The notes under the pieces were generated by a model. The model was not told the origin of the DNA and ran no database searches. It saw only the letters and a list, made by a program, of their open reading frames with translations. DNA of 7,626 nucleotides from JAFIHK01 sp041441455 (GTDB lineage Bacteria > Bacteroidota > Bacteroidia > Bacteroidales > UBA932), in assembly GCA_041441455.1 (NCBI GenBank), contig JASDTB010000107.1, positions 1-7,626 of the forward strand. Reading direction: 5' to 3'. Numbering within the stretch: position 1 is the stretch's first letter; each line of letters begins with the position of its first letter. A program made the translations under genes and the position numbers. Positions 7,186 through 7,626 of this stretch are shown here, one piece after another.

Positions 7186-7267
7186 ATAGGGATTAAAGAA
7201 AAATGGAGTATAGGGATAAAAAAAGTGAATAGGGATAAAAAAAAAGGTGAATAGGGATAAAAAAAAA
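7186..7267. repeat. Four ATAGGGAT repeats, each followed by an A-rich tract
   Basis: ATAGGGAT occurs at 7186-7193, 7210-7217, 7229-7236 and 7251-7258, at spacings of 24, 19 and 22 bases. The last three are each followed by an unbroken A run of 7, 9 and 9; the first has an interrupted tract. The two rightmost copies share the longer unit GTGAATAGGGAT plus A-tract. The array starts right where the T-run of the 5S terminator sits (minus strand reading) and stops about 60 bases before the operon -33 element. Imperfect spacing suggests a decayed tandem duplication or slippage product; a regulatory role is not shown. Confidence 0.8.
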
Positions 7268-7295
7268 GAGTCCGATGAAAGATCATCGGACTCTT
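7259..7295 (-). terminator. Intrinsic terminator of the rRNA operon
   Basis: On the minus strand a perfect 13-bp stem (7283-7295 with 7266-7278) encloses a four-base loop and runs into nine Ts (complement of A9 at 7259-7267, the first part shared with the stem foot). It starts six bases after the 5S rRNA end, in the expected place and direction. The plus-strand side has no T run, so it should act in one direction only. Confidence 0.93.
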
Positions 7296-7300
7296 GTAAA

Positions 7301-7411
<111 letters not shown>

Positions 7412-7507
7412 AAGATTTCTACCTTTTAAGGCGTATATTATGTAAAGAGAGAGACAATATCAGTATATTTTGCTCAGTAAACAATCTCGTTGGATTATCT
7501 ATCTGTC
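7412..7507 (-). other. 23S-5S internal transcribed spacer
   Basis: About 95 AT-rich bases between the 23S 3' end and the 5S 5' end. There is no tRNA gene. The minus strand carries a CT-rich stretch with CTCTTTAC near 7441-7448, weakly like the antitermination boxA core, but the match is too short to call. Confidence 0.7.
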
Positions 7508-7626
7508 AGTATGGAGAAGCCTATCGGGTTATTAGTACTGCTTGGCTTTGACATTACTGCCTTTACACCTACAGCCTATCGACGTGGTAGTCTTCCACGA
7601 CCCTCAAGGGAAGTCTCATCTTGGGG
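7508..7626 (-). rRNA. rrl: 23S ribosomal RNA, 3' end (partial, continues beyond the window)
   Basis: The minus strand from the right edge reads CCCCAAGATGAGACTTCCC, TTGAGGGTCGTGGAAGACTA, CCACGTCGATAGGCTGTAGG, and ends with AGTACTAATAACCCGATAGG followed by CTTCTCC. This is the conserved last ~115 bases of bacterial 23S rRNA, where E. coli has GGTACTAATGAACCGTGAGG. The exact 3' end is uncertain by several bases because mature ends are set by pairing with the 5' end, which is outside the window. Confidence 0.93.

Noticed and set aside
7162..7187. ATGCAA ... TTGCAT inverted repeat as an operator
   Set aside because: Six-base arms with a 14-base A-rich spacer, no extension of the symmetry; easily chance in AT-rich DNA.
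7186..7267. Repeat array as a CRISPR
   Set aside because: Units are 8-12 bases with 7-14-base A-rich intervals and no unique spacers; no cas genes are present.
7412..7507. tRNA in the 23S-5S spacer
   Set aside because: No cloverleaf, no TTCRANY arm; the spacer is short and AT-rich.

Overview
The window looks like a draft-quality piece of an AT-rich Bacteroidetes chromosome, probably order Bacteroidales. The evidence is the Bacteroidetes-type promoters (TAnnTTTG -7 element), a TonB-dependent receptor with STN and carboxypeptidase-like N-terminal domains, a DUF4249 lipoprotein, an MG2/plug-like protein family, and a rRNA operon end that reads like Bacteroidetes. A run of ten Ns at 1316-1325 marks an assembly gap. 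I cannot name the genus.

Layout from left to right. The first ~190 bases are a non-coding, very AT-rich intergenic region. It holds a near-consensus promoter firing leftward out of the window and a probable -7 element firing rightward. Next is a plus-strand gene (191-691) for a free-standing YbaK/ProX-type aminoacyl-tRNA editing enzyme, whose end sits in a perfect 28-bp tandem duplication. Everything after that is on the minus strand. A four-gene run is transcribed from about 7090 down to 729: a secreted protein of unknown function (6357-7055), an outer-membrane TonB-dependent receptor (3601-6345), a DUF4249 lipoprotein (2446-3597), and a secreted MG2/TonB-plug-like protein (729-2419, broken by the gap). 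The genes are 3 to 26 bases apart, and a Bacteroidetes-type promoter lies just upstream of the first. They most likely form one operon for an envelope uptake or surface-assembly system with unknown substrate.

The right end is the tail of a minus-strand rRNA operon: the 3' end of 23S rRNA, a short spacer without tRNA, 5S rRNA, and a strong intrinsic terminator (13-bp perfect stem plus T9). Between that terminator and the operon promoter lies a small array of four ATAGGGAT/A-tract repeats.

Most of this is ordinary for the phylum. The points worth a second look are the receptor/DUF4249/MG2-plug gene set (a SusCD-like arrangement without SusD and without the sigma/anti-sigma pair that an STN domain often implies), the post-terminator repeats, the tandem duplication at a stop codon, and the gap whose written length cannot keep the reading frame. 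I saw no CRISPR array, insertion sequence, prophage or defence gene.
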